Notes under the pieces: generated by a model
The model's input: only the letters and a program-made list of their open reading frames with translations
Told to the model about the DNA's origin: nothing
Databases searched by the model: none
Shown: one piece after another, positions 1 through 7,581 of the stretch
Layout of the letters: every line of letters begins with the position of its first letter
How positions within the stretch are numbered: position 1 is the stretch's first letter
Made by a program: the position numbers and the translations under genes
Source of the DNA: a virus
Length of the DNA stretch: 24,465 bases
IMG/VR virus record: IMGVR_UViG_3300005747_000393
Location: 1-24,465 of that record
Strand: one strand, 5' to 3'

Positions 1-1286
1 CTAGGAGTGATAGAAGGTGTTACTGAAGAAGTAGGTGTTATACTCGGCGTAACACTCGGTGTTACTGAAGGTGTTACTGAACTCGTAGGAGTTACACTTG
101 GAGTCACCGAAGGAGTGACAGATGGAGTGACAGATGAAGTTGGTGTTATACTAGGAGTAACTGATGGAGTTACTGAGGGTGTAACTGAACTCGTAGGAGT
201 AATCGTAGGAGTAATCGTAGGAGTAACACTTGGTGTAACTGAACTCGTAGGAGTAATCGTAGGAGTAACACTTGGTGTTACACTTGGAGTAACTGAGCTC
301 GTAGGAGTAATCGATGGTGTAACGCTAGGAGTAATTGAAGGTGTAACTGAACTCGTAGGAGTTATACTCGGAGTGATCGATGGTGTAACGCTAGGAGTTA
401 CAGAAGGTGTAACTGAACTCGTAGGAGTGATCGTAGGAGTGACGCTTGGTGTAACTGAGCTCGTAGGAGTGATCGTAGGAGTGATCGTAGGTGTTACACT
501 CGGTGTAACGCTCGGGGTAACGCTTGGTGTACTAGCTGCGTTGGCATGTGCGAGGATACGAGATGATGAAAGAGCAGTATCATAAATAGCAAGACCTCGT
601 AACGTTCCATTTAAATACCTCGCGCCACTTCCATCATCACCGACAAAAAAAGGTGCATTTCGATCTACCGGTGAATCTGTTTCAGCAACTGATGCACGCT
701 CAACACCATCAATATAGAGTTTTGCATTTGAACCATCATAGGTATAAACAACATGGTATTCCGTATAACGTGAAACACTATAACCTGTCGGCGTTTCAGG
801 AGTAAGTCCTCTACTTCTGGTTGTATAAAAGATACCTCTAAAATTTGGAGTTCCACCCCAGTCGAACCAAAGCAATATTTCACGTGTAGCAGAATTCCAT
901 TGCCCGATAATTGTACCATCGTTAACGAGCGTATTAGTAGATACGATACCTTCAAGTGTGAAATTCCCACTTGAAACGATATCATCTACTGTAGTTAAAT
1001 CTCCAATTTGATACCTTGTCGTTGTTCCATCGAAGACCTCTGCCGGTCCATTAAGATTTCTATACGCGAGTGGGGAATCAGCTAAGACTTCAGTTTCATA
1101 GGTTATATTAGGAGTAACTGAAGGAGTAACAGATATAGATGGTGTAACGGAAGGTGTAACACTCGGTGTTACTGAGCTAGTCGGTGTGATTGAAGGAGTG
1201 ACACTTGGAGTAACAGATATAGATGGTGTAACACTTGGTGATACGTAAAATGATACCGTTACAGTTGGAGTTGGAGTTGCAGACAT
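1..1286 (-). CDS. LamG-domain protein with Thr/Ser/Pro repeat stalks (partial, C-terminus off the left edge)
   Basis: The frame is open without a stop from the ATG at 1286 to the window edge, giving about 428 visible residues. Residues 1-60 are a Pro/Thr/Val/Ser repeat ([15 protein letters not shown]). Residues about 60-250 form a concanavalin-A/LamG-like jelly-roll domain. Its signatures are a YTYDGSNAKLYIDGVE strand pair, then FFVGDD, then an LRGLAIYDTALSSSRI-type closing strand, the usual end of Laminin_G_3-type domains. From about residue 250 to the edge the protein returns to repeats ([11 protein letters not shown]). LamG folds commonly bind sugars or other surface ligands, so a phage adhesin or fibre decoration protein is the inference. 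It follows the protease-stalk gene after a 28-bp gap on the same strand. No Shine-Dalgarno is visible before the ATG. The domain call is fairly firm; the biological role is not. Confidence 0.8.
   Translation of the reverse strand, partial: MSATPTPTVTVSFYVSPSVTPSISVTPSVTPSITPTSSVTPSVTPSVTPSISVTPSVTPNITYETEVLADSPLAYRNLNGPAEVFDGTTTRYQIGDLTTVDDIVSSGNFTLEGIVSTNTLVNDGTIIGQWNSATREILLWFDWGGTPNFRGIFYTTRSRGLTPETPTGYSVSRYTEYHVVYTYDGSNAKLYIDGVERASVAETDSPVDRNAPFFVGDDGSGARYLNGTLRGLAIYDTALSSSRILAHANAASTPSVTPSVTPSVTPTITPTITPTSSVTPSVTPTITPTSSVTPSVTPSVTPSITPSITPTSSVTPSITPSVTPSITPTSSVTPSVTPSVTPTITPTSSVTPSVTPTITPTITPTSSVTPSVTPSVTPSITPTSSVTPSVTPSVTPSVTPTSSVTPSVTPSVTPSITPTSSVTPSITP
7..525 (-). repeat. Tandem [10 protein letters not shown]-coding repeats
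   Basis: Imperfect tandem 12-18-bp units encode VTPS, ITPS, ITPT and SSVTPS on the - strand. Longer exact copies exist, for example a 37-bp segment at 178-214 recurs at 232-268. The repeat continues beyond the left edge. Confidence 0.9.
447..467 (-). repeat. 21-bp inverted copy of 23768-23788
   Basis: Its reverse complement is identical over 21 bases to 23768-23788. Both encode the peptide segment P-T-S-S-V-T-P within stalk repeats. Confidence 0.8.
1111..1248 (-). repeat. N-terminal VTPS/SISVTPS repeat of the LamG protein
   Basis: Short in-frame units encode SVTPS, SISVTPS and PTSSVTPS between the start codon and the LamG domain. The segment coding VTPSISVTP occurs twice. Confidence 0.85.
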
Positions 1287-1314
1287 ATTTCACGGGATGT
1301 ATCGGTACTGTGTA

Positions 1315-4227
1315 TTAAGAGGGTGTAGGAGCAGGTGGGGATGGTGGTGGAGTTATACTTGGTGTTACTGATGGTGTAATACTTGGAGTCACGCTTGTAG
1401 AAGGAGTGACAGATACCGGTGGTGTAGCTGAAGGAGTAACAGAGACTGGTGGTGTAGCTGATGGTGTGACAGATACAGATGGTGTAACACTAACCGAAGA
1501 TGTAACACTAACCGATGGTGTAACACTAACTGATGGAGTTGCGCTTACAAAAGGAGGTTCACTTACCGGTGGAGCTGAAGGAGGAGGTGTATTACTTATA
1601 CTTGGTGTAACACTAACAGCAGGAGTAACACTAACAGCAGGAGTAACGCTAACAGCAGGAGTTACACTTGGAGTTACACTTGGAGTTACACTTGGAGTAA
1701 CACTTATCGGAGGTGCTGAAGGGGGAGGTGTATTGCTTACGGAAGGGGTAACAGAAACTGAAGGTGTAACACTAACTGAAGGTGTAACACTGACAGAAGG
1801 TGTGACGCTTACGGAAGGGGTAACAGAAACTGAAGGTGTAACTGATACACTTGGAGTAACACTTACAGAGGGTGTTACTGATATTCCTGGAGTTACACTT
1901 GGAGTAACACTTATAGACGGAGCAACACTTACGGAAGGGGTAACAGAAACTGAAGGTGTAGGTGTTACGCTCGGTGATGGTGTAGGAGAGCACTCAGGGA
2001 AAGGATTAATAGGACTGAGTACAACACGTCGTAGTTGTTCAAATCTACGTGAGACATCACATAGAAACTCATCAGTTATTCCACAAGATAAGGTGTAGAA
2101 AGGACATCCGACAAATACTTCCCAATCGGCTGCTGAAGTTGGAGCGTATACAGTAACTTTAAGACGTGATGTATCAGTATCTTTATAGATAGAGCTTGTT
2201 GCTGTAGTCAATGAACTATTAACATAAGGATAACCATCTGGTGCAAGAGCAATTGGTGGATAACTTGCGTACTTTAAGGAACTTTCTAGACCTGTAGTAA
2301 AGCTACTCCTTAATGCACCACCGTAATTCCAGGTTTCGTTGCCAACAAACCCGGTATCTAATCGGATAATATCATCGTATGTATAGACAAAACGATATGG
2401 GTTTACCGGTGTACTCCATTTTAAATCGATATCTCCAATATATGCAGACATCCCATAAAGAATGGTTGTTTCAAATGCACCGGGGTAATCTGAGCCAAAA
2501 GTTGTTAAATCACATGTATTATCCGGACAACCAATATTTGGCTCCATCCCTAAAAATGGTAATTTAGGTTTATCTTCGGAAATTGGAGTTTCTTCCGGTA
2601 CAGGTCCGGTTGTTGTATTGTCAATTGCGAAAGCTGTTAGTGGGGTGAAGGTAAACTCACTTTCATTAGTTTCAGCACTATTGCCTTCAACATGAAATCC
2701 AGTCGTCACGATAACACCATTAGTATTAGAACTTGTAAGCGGTTTAACGAATGAAACTCCCGGTCTATAGCGTGTATCTGAATATACGTCAATACCAGTT
2801 AACTCCTGGGTAAGGAGTTGTGTGTAAAAAGTATCTGTTTCATTCTTATAATCAACAACAATCCTACGCCCATAGTTTCCAAGACGTGCTCTTATTGTTT
2901 TCTTTCCAGAACTAACCAAATCAAAAGCACTGATTGCTTGTGTTGTGATTACGTTAAAATCTTTATCTCTTACTGTAATACTATTAGGTGCATACGATAC
3001 ACCTGATCGTGTAGGTCCATCAGTATAAGTAAGCTCTGATGCAAAGACACCAAGACTATCAAATCCGATACCTAATATTGGCTTATTAAGTGGTTGTGAG
3101 GATAATGATGCAGAGAGAAGAGTATTACCAGTAAATCCAAGATCAGGTCCAACACCTCCACCACTTAATGGGAAGTTAGCATCCTGTAAAAACATGCAAT
3201 ATCCAAATTCATCTCCAGATGTATACGCGCTAAGCTCGTAAGTGAACGACCATGTTATATCGTATTGTGGAGACATACCCTCTTCAAATATCTGCACTGC
3301 TACAGCGGATAGAGGTAGTTCTACAGGAGCTAGGTAATTAATAAAGCCTGATCCAGATAAATTAAATTCAGTAGCAGTATAACCAGTGCTAACACTTGCA
3401 TCTACATCTGCATCAGCAATCAGTCTATTAAGATCGTTAATGTTACGTAGATTGCCAAAAATATCAAAATCAGCTGTTGTACTTGTAACACCAAGAAAAA
3501 CAAGTTGATTGTCAACAATAGCCATCATTGGTGAACCAGAGTCTCCAGGAATCATCGGCTCACGCCAAAGTAATGCATCAGCATCTACTGGAGCTGCATA
3601 ATATGCATAAGCATTACCTGCTGTATCGTAATCGTTAGGGAAGTCGTCATCAAACTGTCTGAAGTTGATGAGACTCATTCTATGAACAAGTGACTTCTCT
3701 TCCTGATCAGTTGATACAATAAGTGCATCACTTAAAGTGGCATATGCAGATGATGTAAAGTTATTTGGTGCAACATACTTATAGAGATCAGAAGGGAAAA
3801 TAGGTAGAGGCTCAATAGCAGCAGGTAGATCAGAGTCGAATGTAACGACCATATAATCACCGTATGATGTATTTAAACCGGTACTTGCAGCCCCTGCTAC
3901 TGTTCTTGTGTAGACGTTGTTGTCTCTATCCCAGAAGTAGAATATGTTACCTACTTGTGCTGATGCGTGACGAGCAAAAACAGCATGTCTTGGTGTAATA
4001 AGAGCGCCACCTAGAAAGGTACCATCAACATAACCACCAAGTGTACGGTTGTTAAGAGCTGGTATACCTGTAGAACCAGAGAGACCATGCATCCAATTAT
4101 CAGTAGTTCTTGTCATTGCTGACAGCGTAGCATAGTTATTAAACATCTCCTTATCGGTAGATGCATCATAACCGCTAATAGCTGCGAGTACAGAATCAGA
4201 AAGTGTGAGTATTAGATCTCTTGCCAT
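1315..4227 (-). CDS. Trypsin-like serine protease domain fused to a tail/surface protein with SVSVTP repeat stalk
   Basis: 970 aa. The N-terminal ~280 residues look like a chymotrypsin-fold (S1-type) protease. GGALITPRHAVFARHA (73-88) aligns without gaps with the trypsin segment around the catalytic His and puts His87 in that place. GDYMVVTF (123-130) matches the DIALL-type strand with Asp124. PGDSGSP (227-233) is the classic nucleophile motif with Ser230. The order and spacing of His, Asp and Ser fit the fold. Residues about 300-735 are an unrecognised beta-rich region with several cysteines (GCPDNTC, GCPFYTLSCG). Residues about 748-970 are nearly pure S/V/T/P repeats, mostly SVSVTP and SVTPSVTP, interrupted twice by SNTPPPSAPP. 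The gene lies downstream of the fibre genes, so a virion-associated or displayed protein is likely. The substrate is unknown; it may mature a fibre, cut itself, or attack host surface protein. No signal peptide is apparent. Confidence 0.82.
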   Translation of the reverse strand: MARDLILTLSDSVLAAISGYDASTDKEMFNNYATLSAMTRTTDNWMHGLSGSTGIPALNNRTLGGYVDGTFLGGALITPRHAVFARHASAQVGNIFYFWDRDNNVYTRTVAGAASTGLNTSYGDYMVVTFDSDLPAAIEPLPIFPSDLYKYVAPNNFTSSAYATLSDALIVSTDQEEKSLVHRMSLINFRQFDDDFPNDYDTAGNAYAYYAAPVDADALLWREPMIPGDSGSPMMAIVDNQLVFLGVTSTTADFDIFGNLRNINDLNRLIADADVDASVSTGYTATEFNLSGSGFINYLAPVELPLSAVAVQIFEEGMSPQYDITWSFTYELSAYTSGDEFGYCMFLQDANFPLSGGGVGPDLGFTGNTLLSASLSSQPLNKPILGIGFDSLGVFASELTYTDGPTRSGVSYAPNSITVRDKDFNVITTQAISAFDLVSSGKKTIRARLGNYGRRIVVDYKNETDTFYTQLLTQELTGIDVYSDTRYRPGVSFVKPLTSSNTNGVIVTTGFHVEGNSAETNESEFTFTPLTAFAIDNTTTGPVPEETPISEDKPKLPFLGMEPNIGCPDNTCDLTTFGSDYPGAFETTILYGMSAYIGDIDLKWSTPVNPYRFVYTYDDIIRLDTGFVGNETWNYGGALRSSFTTGLESSLKYASYPPIALAPDGYPYVNSSLTTATSSIYKDTDTSRLKVTVYAPTSAADWEVFVGCPFYTLSCGITDEFLCDVSRRFEQLRRVVLSPINPFPECSPTPSPSVTPTPSVSVTPSVSVAPSISVTPSVTPGISVTPSVSVTPSVSVTPSVSVTPSVSVTPSVSVTPSVSVTPSVSVTPSVSNTPPPSAPPISVTPSVTPSVTPSVTPAVSVTPAVSVTPAVSVTPSISNTPPPSAPPVSEPPFVSATPSVSVTPSVSVTSSVSVTPSVSVTPSATPPVSVTPSATPPVSVTPSTSVTPSITPSVTPSITPPPSPPAPTPS
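1330..1985 (-). repeat. SVSVTP tandem repeat of the protease-stalk protein
   Basis: About 220 codons of 12-18-bp units encode SVTP and SVSVTP. Exact copies of 33-35 bp sit at 1736-1770, 1808-1842 and 1928-1960. Two PPPSAPP spacers (around 1560-1600 and 1700-1740) interrupt the array. Confidence 0.92.
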
Positions 4228-4231
4228 AGGA

Positions 4232-4239
4232 TTTTTATA
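4232..4239 (-). promoter_or_regulatory. Possible late-promoter-like box TATAAAAA before protease-stalk gene
   Basis: Seven of 8 matches to TATAAATA, 4 bp upstream of the ATG at 4227. Weaker than the others because the AT-rich background could produce it by chance. Confidence 0.3.
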
Positions 4240-4248
4240 AATGTAAAA

Positions 4249-5868
4249 TTACATGCCCCATTCGAACTTTACAAGCCCGTCAGCAGTATCATTTGATGTA
4301 CCAGCATGCCCTCCACCACCAGCACCTGCAACACTATCAGAGCCCCAGAATGAGGCAGTAGAACCAACCTCTTCGGAGCCACCGTCATCTGTATCCCAAC
4401 CACCACCTCCACCTTCAATAACATGCCCACCGAGAATGTAGGCTGACTCACCCCCTGCAAGGCCTGTACCATTTGTTGAAAGATTACCGGTATTAGTATA
4501 ACCATCATGTACACCGCCATTTTCATCCGGTTGGAATCTAGCACCAACTGATCTTGCAAGTTCTGTACTATCAATAGAAATGTAAGAAGCAGCACCACCT
4601 GTGTCATTTGTTGTAACACCGGCACCAATTGTATAGACAACTTCTGTACCTATTGGAGCTGAAAGAATTCCAGTAACTGTAGCTGCAGCACCACCAGAGC
4701 GAGAACCACCTTTAGCACCAGACCCGGTAATCCAGAATCTCGTGTAAGGAGCTTTTGTGAAAAAGGAGCCAGAACCAGCAGTATCAAAAACCTCAACACC
4801 CGGAACAGGAGTTGTAAGAATAACGTTATCAAGTGGTGAGAATGAAGTACCCTCATCAACATTTACACCATTTACTTGTGCAGATAAGTTACCTTGAAGT
4901 GACATTGATGGGGTAGCTACTGTATCAGGTAGAGCTTTAATAAAGAATGTTACCGCTTTAGCGCTTAATCCACTCGTACCAGTGTCTATATGATATTCTG
5001 TACCACTGGCGGGGTTTGAATTAACCCCATATAAAACCGAATCTTCGTAATCAGGTAAATTGAAATTTACATCATCACCACCATATTGCGAGCCAATAAC
5101 AGCAGATAAGTCGCGGTAATCAGCTCCTGCTATTGACTGACCATTACAAAGCAAATATCCACCAGGTACGCTTGATCCCGAAGCAACAGGAATGATTGTA
5201 CCAATAGGTATAACAGAGGAAGAGTTAAAATAGATGGTAGCATTTGATTCTGGAGCGGTCCACCGGAGATTACCATTAGCATCAGAACGTAAGAAAACAT
5301 TATCACCACCAAGACCGCCAACAGGAAATTGATAATCAACATTGTTAATGTTAATATTCTGTGGTAATTTAAGGTGTGAAACTGAATGAGCAGAAACTCT
5401 ATCTGTTTTAATTTGAGTACTACTTAACGAAATTTTAGTATTGCTTAAATCGATTGAATTACCTAACGCATTAACAGAAACATTAGCTCCAGAAATTGTA
5501 CCGACGGAAATAGTGCCATTACTGTCATTAATATCAATAGTAGTATCGCCAGCCTCTAAAATACGACCAGCTGATAACCAAGTAGACTCTTCGGTGAGTA
5601 CGTAAAATATATTACTTGTAGATTCAAATGCATAATCTCCTGTAATAGCGTCTGTAATAGTAGAAATATCTGTAACTGACCCCTTCCATTTATTACCTAC
5701 AACTATACCACCGGCAGTTTGACCATCCCCTACAAACAGACGTTTACCGTCAATAGTGTATCCTAACTCACCTTCTGATAAAGTAACGTTAAGACGATCA
5801 GCATTATCTCCCCGACGAACGAGTAATTTGAGAAGTGTGTTTTCTAGAATTTCGATTTTTTTAGCCAT
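4249..5868 (-). CDS. Tail fibre: tropism-determinant-like N-terminus, tail-collar domain, glycine-rich tip
   Basis: 539 aa. Residues 17-60 (VRRGDNADRLNVTLSEGELG, then KRLFVGDG and GGIVVGN) are the N-terminal module found on many phage fibres, related to the Mtd N-terminal fold, and probably anchor it to the baseplate. Residues about 140-170 are an S/T/N-rich shaft. Residues about 220-282 (PIGTIIPVASG, PGGYLLCNGQ, then YGGDDVNFNLPDY) are a Phage Tail Collar domain. Residues about 380-539 are rich in glycine (GGGGGW, AGGGGHAG), resembling the polyglycine receptor-binding tips seen in some T4-type adhesins. The N-terminus is paralogous to the next upstream gene at 5878-6906, with only a 9-bp gap between the two. 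Start: ATG preceded by an A/T-rich leader with no Shine-Dalgarno. The fibre call is firm; the receptor is unknown. Confidence 0.85.
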   Translation of the reverse strand: MAKKIEILENTLLKLLVRRGDNADRLNVTLSEGELGYTIDGKRLFVGDGQTAGGIVVGNKWKGSVTDISTITDAITGDYAFESTSNIFYVLTEESTWLSAGRILEAGDTTIDINDSNGTISVGTISGANVSVNALGNSIDLSNTKISLSSTQIKTDRVSAHSVSHLKLPQNININNVDYQFPVGGLGGDNVFLRSDANGNLRWTAPESNATIYFNSSSVIPIGTIIPVASGSSVPGGYLLCNGQSIAGADYRDLSAVIGSQYGGDDVNFNLPDYEDSVLYGVNSNPASGTEYHIDTGTSGLSAKAVTFFIKALPDTVATPSMSLQGNLSAQVNGVNVDEGTSFSPLDNVILTTPVPGVEVFDTAGSGSFFTKAPYTRFWITGSGAKGGSRSGGAAATVTGILSAPIGTEVVYTIGAGVTTNDTGGAASYISIDSTELARSVGARFQPDENGGVHDGYTNTGNLSTNGTGLAGGESAYILGGHVIEGGGGGWDTDDGGSEEVGSTASFWGSDSVAGAGGGGHAGTSNDTADGLVKFEWGM

Positions 5869-5877
5869 TTTATTAAA

Positions 5878-6906
5878 TTAAGTTGGTATTTTAAATACAG
5901 GAATTGCAAAGTCACCAAGAGTACCTGAAGCAATTTGAATAAAACCTGCAGATGATAAAGATATAGTGACTGCCGATGAACGATCACTATTTGCGGAAAG
6001 AACATTTACAATCGTTTCACCGCTCGCCCCCGGGTTTGATTCATCTAATGAACCGAAAAAGAGTTGACCATTACCTGAAGTATCTGCACCTGAAAGATTT
6101 TGCTCAATTGCAGTTGTTGTTGAAGTTACTCTACCTGTACTATCATATACAGCACTATTGAACGGTTTGATAGTAGCCCCTCCAATATTTTCAAGTCTTA
6201 TTGTGGACCCGTCACCACTCTTTTCAAGCCCGTTACCAAGCGCAGAATCACAGATTGCTTCAGCGTCAATAGTGTCTGCTGGAGCATTTCTAAACTCTAA
6301 TTGAGTACCATCATAAGTAAAAGAATCTGTAGTATATACTCCAATAGGATCTGCACCACCGCCACTTAGACCATTACCTACACTACTGGTACTAATTGTA
6401 CCGCCAATAACGCTTAGCTGCCCGGTACTAGAATCAACTGCAATAGTAGAACCATCGACATTAGCCGAGAGCCCGGAAGATGTATATAACAGACCACCAT
6501 TTTCACGAACAACGTTACTACTTAGCTGTGCAATACCAACTCCGTTATCGACTATGTGTAATTGATTACTTGCATTATATTCAATAGTTGATGTATCCGT
6601 TTGTGAACCAATAAAGGCCCAAGATGATAAATTATCTGCATATGTGCCGGATAGTTGATATAGAAAATTATTATCATATACTAAATCTCCATTAATTGCA
6701 TAACTAAGATCTGTTCTACTACCTACAGTTATTGGTGTATGTGCAACATTACCGACGTTAACACCACCAACTGTAAACCCATCTCCAACCCAAACACGCT
6801 TAGCGTCTGTAGTATACCCAAGTTCACCTTGCTCGAGAGTAATAGCCTGACGCTGTGTATCAGTACCTCTTCTTAATTTTAATTTTACTATTTCAATATC
6901 TGGCAT
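5878..6906 (-). CDS. Tail fibre with tropism-determinant-like N-terminal domain
   Basis: 342 aa. Residues 8-53 (KLKLRRGTDTQRQAITLEQG, then ELGYTTDAKRVWVGDG and GGVNVGN) match the fibre N-terminal module also present in the 539-aa neighbour. The rest is S/T/N/G-rich, with repeated shaft-like segments such as NGVGIAQLSSNVVRENGG and IAVDSSTGQLSVIGG. It ends in a small hydrophobic tip (FAIPVFKIPT). There is no collar domain and no glycine-rich tip. It lies between the collar-type short fibre (6919-7548) and the longer paralogue. A plausible reading is a shorter fibre, or a connecting segment of a multi-subunit fibre. Confidence 0.8.
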   Translation of the reverse strand: MPDIEIVKLKLRRGTDTQRQAITLEQGELGYTTDAKRVWVGDGFTVGGVNVGNVAHTPITVGSRTDLSYAINGDLVYDNNFLYQLSGTYADNLSSWAFIGSQTDTSTIEYNASNQLHIVDNGVGIAQLSSNVVRENGGLLYTSSGLSANVDGSTIAVDSSTGQLSVIGGTISTSSVGNGLSGGGADPIGVYTTDSFTYDGTQLEFRNAPADTIDAEAICDSALGNGLEKSGDGSTIRLENIGGATIKPFNSAVYDSTGRVTSTTTAIEQNLSGADTSGNGQLFFGSLDESNPGASGETIVNVLSANSDRSSAVTISLSSAGFIQIASGTLGDFAIPVFKIPT

Positions 6907-6918
6907 TGTTTTAAAATG

Positions 6919-7548
6919 TTAAGCTGTTCGTTTCCACACATACAAACCAAATGCAGGAGGTATGTTATTATGCGCTGCTCCACTACCAGTGTTGGATGTA
7001 GGAAAGACATCGGGAGTTTCTACTGTACTTTGAATCGCATAATTTTCAGAACCTCCAGAAGAATCTTTTCTAGCAGCAAAATTTTCTGTGTTATTTGTCT
7101 TAGATGATATATCTTTAAAAGTATTGTGATTATGCACGGGTAGTTCAGCCTCTGTTAATGTATGATTATATTCACCTACTGTTGTGTCGTCACCAGCTGC
7201 TACTGTTTGTGTGGCAGCATTTTTATCCGTTCCTTCCCCTACTCCAGCAATAAACTTACCTTCTGATATTTGTACCCATGTTGTTCCAGTAAATCTAGTT
7301 CCGGGGTTTGTATTATCTGCTGAAAAGATTACTGCGTCCACTGGATAAATGAGATTAATAAATGTAGCTCCTAAACCCCCATCTACATCTATACCTTCGC
7401 CGGCACGTCCAATCTTTAATGAGCTTTTATTACCGAACCCATCATATACGTCTTGTAATCCAGATGCCGGTAAAGCCTCACCTTTAGCATGAAGCACACC
7501 GACATAAGTATCGGAAATGTTGGTGTTCGTTAATGATTCACTTGCCAT
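6919..7548 (-). CDS. Short tail fibre / collar-type baseplate protein (gp12-like C-terminus)
   Basis: 209 aa from the ATG at 7548. A TTG at 7581 would add 11 residues, but the ATG is preferred because a CATAAATA box (7554-7561) lies only 5 bp upstream and MASES is a natural start. Residues 66-103 (INLIYPVDAVIFSADNTNPG, then WVQISEGKFIAGVGEG) and the end (AAHNNIPPAFGLYVWKRTA) are the signature of phage receptor-binding collar proteins. HNH at 139-141 gives an HxH pair like the metal-coordinating His pair in the T4 short tail fibre trimer; metal binding here is inferred. It stands between the propeller protein and the two Mtd-N-type fibres, consistent with distal baseplate. Confidence 0.85.
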   Translation of the reverse strand: MASESLTNTNISDTYVGVLHAKGEALPASGLQDVYDGFGNKSSLKIGRAGEGIDVDGGLGATFINLIYPVDAVIFSADNTNPGTRFTGTTWVQISEGKFIAGVGEGTDKNAATQTVAAGDDTTVGEYNHTLTEAELPVHNHNTFKDISSKTNNTENFAARKDSSGGSENYAIQSTVETPDVFPTSNTGSGAAHNNIPPAFGLYVWKRTA

Positions 7549-7553
7549 ACATA

Positions 7554-7561
7554 TATTTATG
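7554..7561 (-). promoter_or_regulatory. Late-promoter-like box CATAAATA before short tail fibre gene
   Basis: Five bp upstream of the ATG at 7548. It lies inside the reading frame extended to the TTG at 7581 and helps decide the start. Confidence 0.45.
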
Positions 7562-7581
7562 GTAGTGGCAGTATTAAGCAA

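Noticed and set aside
1-525. CRISPR-like array of short regular repeats
   Set aside because: Units are contiguous, of variable length, in frame and encode a simple peptide; there are no unique spacers and no cas genes.
7-585. A + strand open frame encoding GVTEGVT/GVILGVT repeats
   Set aside because: It is the antisense of the VTPS stalk repeats; the LamG domain and long open frame are on the - strand.
665-985. A 106-aa - strand frame over the LamG domain
   Set aside because: It lies in a different frame from the continuous LamG protein and its composition is not protein-like.
1406-2098. A + strand open frame of GVTLTEGVT repeats
   Set aside because: Antisense of the SVSVTP stalk of the 970-aa gene, whose protease domain and full-length frame lie on the - strand.
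4249-6906. Diversity-generating retroelement acting on the Mtd-N-type fibres
   Set aside because: No reverse transcriptase, template repeat or C-type-lectin variable region is visible in the window; only the N-terminal attachment module resembles Mtd.
7549-7581. TTG start giving an 11-residue longer short tail fibre protein
   Set aside because: The extension would contain the promoter-like box, while the ATG at 7548 fits the spacing seen at other genes.
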